A stretch of DNA of 8,764 nt, taken from positions 1 through 8,764 of the forward strand of contig CALHWR010000017.1 in assembly GCA_938036665.1 (NCBI GenBank), read 5' to 3'. The DNA comes from an uncultured Collinsella sp. (GTDB lineage Bacteria; Actinomycetota; Coriobacteriia; Coriobacteriales; Coriobacteriaceae). Below are positions 6,187-8,764 of this stretch, piece by piece. The first letter of the stretch is position 1, and every line of letters starts with the position of its first letter. The notes under the pieces were generated by a model, which saw only the letters and a list, made by a program, of their open reading frames with translations, did no database searches and had not been told where the DNA came from. Position numbers and translations under genes: made by a program.

Positions 6187-6225
6187 GATGCATTAATACG
6201 TAAATGGCTTGCATATTCATGCATT
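6187..6225 (-). promoter_or_regulatory. Tandem ARG boxes (predicted ArgR operator) upstream of argC
   Basis: Two 14-bp palindrome-like sites on the plus strand are TGCAT-TAAT-ACGTA (6189-6202) and TGCAT-ATTC-ATGCA (6210-6223). The second has perfect TGCAT/ATGCA arms. Their centres are exactly 21 bp apart (6195.5 and 6216.5). That is two helical turns, the spacing expected for paired 18-bp ARG boxes bound by the hexameric arginine repressor. They lie about 87 bp before the argC start in an AT-rich stretch that should hold the promoter. I could not fix a convincing -35/-10 pair. argR itself is not in the window. Confidence 0.72.
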
Positions 6226-6263
6226 GAAACATTCCCGACACATTCGCTTGAAGGAATTGACAA

Positions 6264-6326
6264 ATGGAGCGGGCCCCGTATTGACCGGCGCTCCTAACGG
6301 CGCCGAGCAATACGGGGCCCGCCCAT
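6264..6326 (-). terminator. Long GC-rich hairpin after the split-barrel genes
   Basis: GCGGGCCCCGTATTG (6269-6283) is perfectly complementary to 6308-6322. Four further base pairs lie outside a single bulged A at 6268 (ATGG 6264-6267 with CCAT 6323-6326). An inner 6-bp stem, CGGCGC/GCGCCG (6286-6291 with 6300-6305), closes an 8-nt loop. The structure begins 33 nt after the stop codon of the minus-strand gene at 6360. On the minus strand it is followed by TTTGTCAATT, a weak U-tract. It probably ends the upstream transcription unit and insulates the arginine promoter, but the stem is longer than usual and the T-run poorer. Confidence 0.6.
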
Positions 6327-6359
6327 GCGAAAACCAAGTTGTTAGGATGAGCCAGCTGG

Positions 6360-6770
6360 CTAGAGCTCGACCGGCACCCATTCGTCGTGATTGCAGATAA
6401 AAGCCTCGGGATCCTCGACGCTAAAGAAGACGAGCGTGGGGTCGTTAGGCCCCTCATAGTGCTCGCCCAGGCGCTCTAGATGCTTCCACCCAGCTTCGCG
6501 CATTTCGCCTAAAGCCCGGTCATCCAAGCCGGCACGCCCGCGCAAGATGAGCCAGCCATGGCCCGGCCACCAACTCGTGGCCTCAAAGCGCTGGTTTTGC
6601 AGCAGCTCTTGCCACACATCTTTGGTGCGCGCTGTTACAAACCACAGCTTGCCGTCCTGGATCTGCGCAAACGAAAACGGACGCACATGAGGCTGTCCGT
6701 CAACGCTCGTCGCCAAATACCATGCCGGCACCGACGTCAGATACTCCAACACCGTATTCAATCCGTCCAT
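6360..6770 (-). CDS. Pyridoxamine 5'-phosphate oxidase-like family protein (paralogue 2)
   Basis: This 136-residue single-domain protein resembles the small FMN-binding split-barrel proteins annotated as the pyridoxamine 5'-phosphate oxidase family. The typical pattern is visible: a short N-terminal helix (LEYLTSVPAWYLATS), then the paired strands QPHVRPFSFA and GKLWFVTARTKDVWQEL, then FEATSWWPGHGWLILRGRA. The RPF and WF(V)T motifs normally line the flavin-phosphate site. The substrate cannot be predicted. The family includes flavin reductases, heme- or F420-related proteins and true PNP oxidases, and this one is too short and divergent to call PdxH. The ATG at 6770 follows AGGAGG at close spacing. 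It lies 51 nt after a clear paralogue (6822-7268), and both end with a Glu-Leu-stop sequence (GAGCTC TAG). This points to tandem duplication. Confidence 0.85.
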   Translation of the reverse strand: MDGLNTVLEYLTSVPAWYLATSVDGQPHVRPFSFAQIQDGKLWFVTARTKDVWQELLQNQRFEATSWWPGHGWLILRGRAGLDDRALGEMREAGWKHLERLGEHYEGPNDPTLVFFSVEDPEAFICNHDEWVPVEL

Positions 6771-6821
6771 GTGTCCTCCTGGCGCTAGCTAATTCGAAAC
6801 GGGTAGTTAATTTGAGACGCG

Positions 6822-7268
6822 CTAGAGCTCCAGGCGCTCCTCGCTGCCGTCGATATCACAGAAGCGCGCGGCAATGTTGCGGACCGAAAAGAAAGCAAGG
6901 CGGCCGTCGTTGGCACTCTCGTGTTCCTCGCCGATGCCCACCATGTGCTTAAAACCCGCTTGACGCACCTTGTCGCTCGCAACTGCGTCGTCCTCAAGTG
7001 CGGCTTCGCCGGTCAATACGATCCAGCATTCCCCCGGCTTCCAGCCCGAGAGCTCAAACTTGGGATTCGCACTCAGCTCCGCCCACACATCCTTGTCGCG
7101 CGACGTGCAAAACCACAGCTTACCTTCATCGACCATGGCAAACGAAAACGGCCTCACGCGAGGCTGATGCCCGTCGGCCACATCGGTCGTGGCCAGATAC
7201 CACGCCGGAATGCGCCTGAGATACGAGCAGGCGCGCTCAAGCTGAGCTGTGCGGTCGTTGTCGGTCAT
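6822..7268 (-). CDS. Pyridoxamine 5'-phosphate oxidase-like family protein (paralogue 1)
   Basis: This 148-residue protein is the tandem paralogue of the downstream 136-residue protein. It shares PAWYLAT, RVRPFSFA, GKLWFCT, KDVWAEL, a Trp-rich central strand (SGWKPGECWIVLTGEA), the A-G-(F/W)-KH segment and FFSV. The fold is predicted to be an FMN-binding split barrel. Activity and substrate are unknown. Differences are a slightly longer N-terminus, a two-residue insertion after the first strand (TDVADGHQP) and a different C-terminus. The ATG at 7268 follows AAAGGGG five bases upstream. It begins 30 nt after the ecfT stop, so it is probably co-transcribed with the ECF transporter genes. A link to flavin or B6 uptake is attractive, but only inferred from position. 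Confidence 0.85.
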   Translation of the reverse strand: MTDNDRTAQLERACSYLRRIPAWYLATTDVADGHQPRVRPFSFAMVDEGKLWFCTSRDKDVWAELSANPKFELSGWKPGECWIVLTGEAALEDDAVASDKVRQAGFKHMVGIGEEHESANDGRLAFFSVRNIAARFCDIDGSEERLEL

Positions 7269-7298
7269 AGGGACCCCTTTCTTGCGCTCGAATCGCGC

Positions 7299-8099
7299 CT
7301 AAACAAGTTGAAGGTTGACGACGATGACACACGCAAACAGCAGCATCGTCACCACCGCAGCCAGCGCATCCCCGCGGCGAAATGCAAGCGCATGCAGACG
7401 CGTGCGGCCCTGCTCGCCGTGATAGCAGCGTGCATCCATGGCGGCAGACAGCGTCTCGGCATGACGGAACACGCCCGTGAACAGTGGAATCGCCACACTG
7501 CCGAGCATACGCACGCCGCCGAGCGGGCCACCCGTTACGCGTGCACCGCGGCTTGCCTGCGCGTCCGCCGTCTGCTTCATCTCGGTGGCAAACTGCGGCA
7601 TAAAGCGCAACGCGATGCCCATGATCATGCCGAGCTCATGCGCCGGAAGCCCCACGCGCGCAAACGGTGCGAGCAGACGCTCAAAGCCCGCGGTGAGGTC
7701 GAGCGTCGGTGTGGTGAGCGTAATGGCGCTCATGCCGGCCATCATCAGAGTCAGGCGACACGCCATAAAGGCGGCAGAACGCAGTGAGCCCTCGCTTATC
7801 TGCAGAAAGCCGAGCTGCCACAGGATGCGCCCACTCTGATCGGTAAACAAGTTGAGCACCGCGACCACGACGACGATTGCCAGCAGCGGCGCCATCGACG
7901 ACAGAACGCGACGAGCCGGCACCCGGGACACGACATAGATCAGCACAACGAAAATTGCGACAGGGGCCAATCCGCGGAAGCCGCCGACGGTCAGCGTCGT
8001 GATCAAAAACACAAAGCCCAGGAGCAGCTTGGTGCGCGGATCCAGGCGATGGATCGCGCTATCGTTCGGATAGTAGCTGCCAAACGAAAACGCCTCCAT
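7299..8099 (-). CDS. ecfT: Energy-coupling factor transporter transmembrane protein EcfT
   Basis: This 266-residue integral membrane subunit couples the two ATPases of an ECF transporter to substrate-binding S components for vitamins or metal ions. The N-terminus has the family pattern SYYPNDSAIHRLDPRTK (8-24). Hydrophobic segments lie at about 25-40, 43-58, 70-85, 108-129, 154-168 and 246-265. The two cytoplasmic coupling motifs are visible: ASRG (182-185) and DARCYHGEQGRTR (222-234), the second with Cys where Ala-Arg-Gly is common. I chose the ATG at 8099 rather than the in-frame TTG at 8105. It forms a TGATG stop-start overlap with the upstream ATPase and has GAGGAGGG six bases before it, which indicates translational coupling. 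No S component is in the window, so the substrate is unknown. Confidence 0.95.
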   Translation of the reverse strand: MEAFSFGSYYPNDSAIHRLDPRTKLLLGFVFLITTLTVGGFRGLAPVAIFVVLIYVVSRVPARRVLSSMAPLLAIVVVVAVLNLFTDQSGRILWQLGFLQISEGSLRSAAFMACRLTLMMAGMSAITLTTPTLDLTAGFERLLAPFARVGLPAHELGMIMGIALRFMPQFATEMKQTADAQASRGARVTGGPLGGVRMLGSVAIPLFTGVFRHAETLSAAMDARCYHGEQGRTRLHALAFRRGDALAAVVTMLLFACVIVVNLQLV

Positions 8100-8764
8100 C
8101 AGCAACCCTCCTCTCGCGCGACCGTTTCGGATTTGGCCTTGTCCGAGACGTTAGAAGAACCGCCTGAGCGACCGATCGGCAAATCTGCCAACTCGTCGGC
8201 CAACGACTCAACCGTATAGAGCCCGCCGCGACGCAGCGGCACGCCCGCTTCCGCGAGCGCCAACACCATGCGCTGGGCAGCGGGAACACCCAAGCCGATT
8301 GATTTAAGCTCATCCGCATGCGCAAAAACCTGAGCGGGCGTGCCCTCAGCAAACACCGCGCCCTCGTTCATCACGACAATACGATCGCAGCAATTGGCAA
8401 GGTCATCCATACTGTGTGAGACCATGACGACGGTCAGGCCCCCATGGTGAAGTCGATCGATGAGCTCCAGGAAATCACTGCGCGCCGCCGGATCGAGCCC
8501 CGCCATGGGCTCATCGAGTACCAGGACCTCGGGCTCCATGGCAAGCACGCCGGCAAACGCCACGCGCCGCTGTTGGCCACCCGAAAGCTCAAAGGGACTC
8601 TTGTCGCCCACCGTGGCCAAGTCGAGGCCCACGCGCGCGAGCGATGACTCAACGCGGCGCGCGACCTCGGCCTGCGACAAGCCAAGGTTGTGCGGGCCAA
8701 ACGCCACGTCCTGCGTCACGGTTTCGGCAAACAGCTGACGCTCGGGATATTGAAACACCACGCC
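8099..8764 (-). CDS. ecfA2: Energy-coupling factor transporter ATP-binding protein EcfA (N-terminus beyond right edge)
   Basis: The visible 221 residues are the C-terminal part of an ABC ATPase. They start at the Q-loop GVVFQYPERQLF, which is the ECF/CbiO-type pattern (QYPE-QLF). The signature LSGGQQRR (60-67 of the visible part), Walker B LVLDEP (81-86), D-loop AGLDP and switch His117 in VSHSMDD follow. Walker A lies outside the window. The protein would hydrolyse ATP to power substrate release by EcfT. The final ~35 residues (after ELADLP) are polar and likely disordered. The stop overlaps the ecfT start by one base (TGATG). I prefer EcfA2 over EcfA1 because it directly precedes ecfT and has the QYPE motif, but the distinction is tentative. 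A GTG near the edge is internal, not a start. Confidence 0.93.
   Translation of the reverse strand, partial: GVVFQYPERQLFAETVTQDVAFGPHNLGLSQAEVARRVESSLARVGLDLATVGDKSPFELSGGQQRRVAFAGVLAMEPEVLVLDEPMAGLDPAARSDFLELIDRLHHGGLTVVMVSHSMDDLANCCDRIVVMNEGAVFAEGTPAQVFAHADELKSIGLGVPAAQRMVLALAEAGVPLRRGGLYTVESLADELADLPIGRSGGSSNVSDKAKSETVAREEGC

Noticed and set aside
5029..6297. 422-codon plus-strand ORF
   Set aside because: It is antisense to argC and its promoter region, and has no family signature. The reverse strand encodes a textbook ArgC.
6286..6347. Integron attC-like site in the long hairpin
   Set aside because: TCCTAAC and GTTAGGA resemble but do not match the RYYYAAC/GTTRRRY core ends, and their placement in loop and flank is wrong. 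No integrase is present.

Overview
The window looks like chromosome of a Collinsella-type member of the Coriobacteriia. The evidence is high G+C, the style of the proteins, a compact arginine cluster, and a CCA-encoding tRNA followed by GC-rich palindromic repeats. The genus is my inference from recall, not from a search. All recognised protein genes lie on the minus strand. The only plus-strand gene is a tRNA-Val.

Left end (1-620). The 5' end of dnaJ runs off the window at position 1. Upstream of it, past two strong hairpins, is an intact 61-codon ORF (259-444) that is a chimera. Its first ~32 residues are the start of a class II glutamine amidotransferase of the asparagine synthase (AsnB) type. 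Its last ~30 residues are the acidic C-terminal tail of DnaK. This is either a real deletion or rearrangement joining asnB to the dnaK-dnaJ locus, or an assembly chimera. The AsnB part keeps a ribosome-binding site and a possible promoter.

tRNA and repeat array (613-1214). A tRNA-Val (UAC) with an extended -10 promoter and an intrinsic terminator is followed by tandem ~184-bp units. Each unit begins with an exact 18-nt copy of the tRNA 3' end. A terminator hairpin, a T-arm-like inverted segment and GC-rich palindromes follow. The array separates the tRNA from the convergent arginine operon.

Arginine operon (1215-6223, minus strand). Transcription order is argC, argJ, argB, argD. These encode N-acetyl-gamma-glutamyl-phosphate reductase, ornithine acetyltransferase, N-acetylglutamate kinase and acetylornithine aminotransferase. 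With ArgJ recycling the acetyl group, they carry glutamate to ornithine. About 87 bp upstream of argC are two ARG-box-like palindromes with centres exactly 21 bp apart, the expected geometry for the arginine repressor ArgR.

Right end (6264-8764, minus strand). An ECF vitamin-transporter ATPase (partial, running off the right edge) overlaps ecfT by one base. Two tandem paralogous genes of the pyridoxamine 5'-phosphate oxidase-like split-barrel family follow. Short gaps suggest one transcription unit, ending near a long GC-rich hairpin (6264-6326) just upstream of the arginine promoter region.
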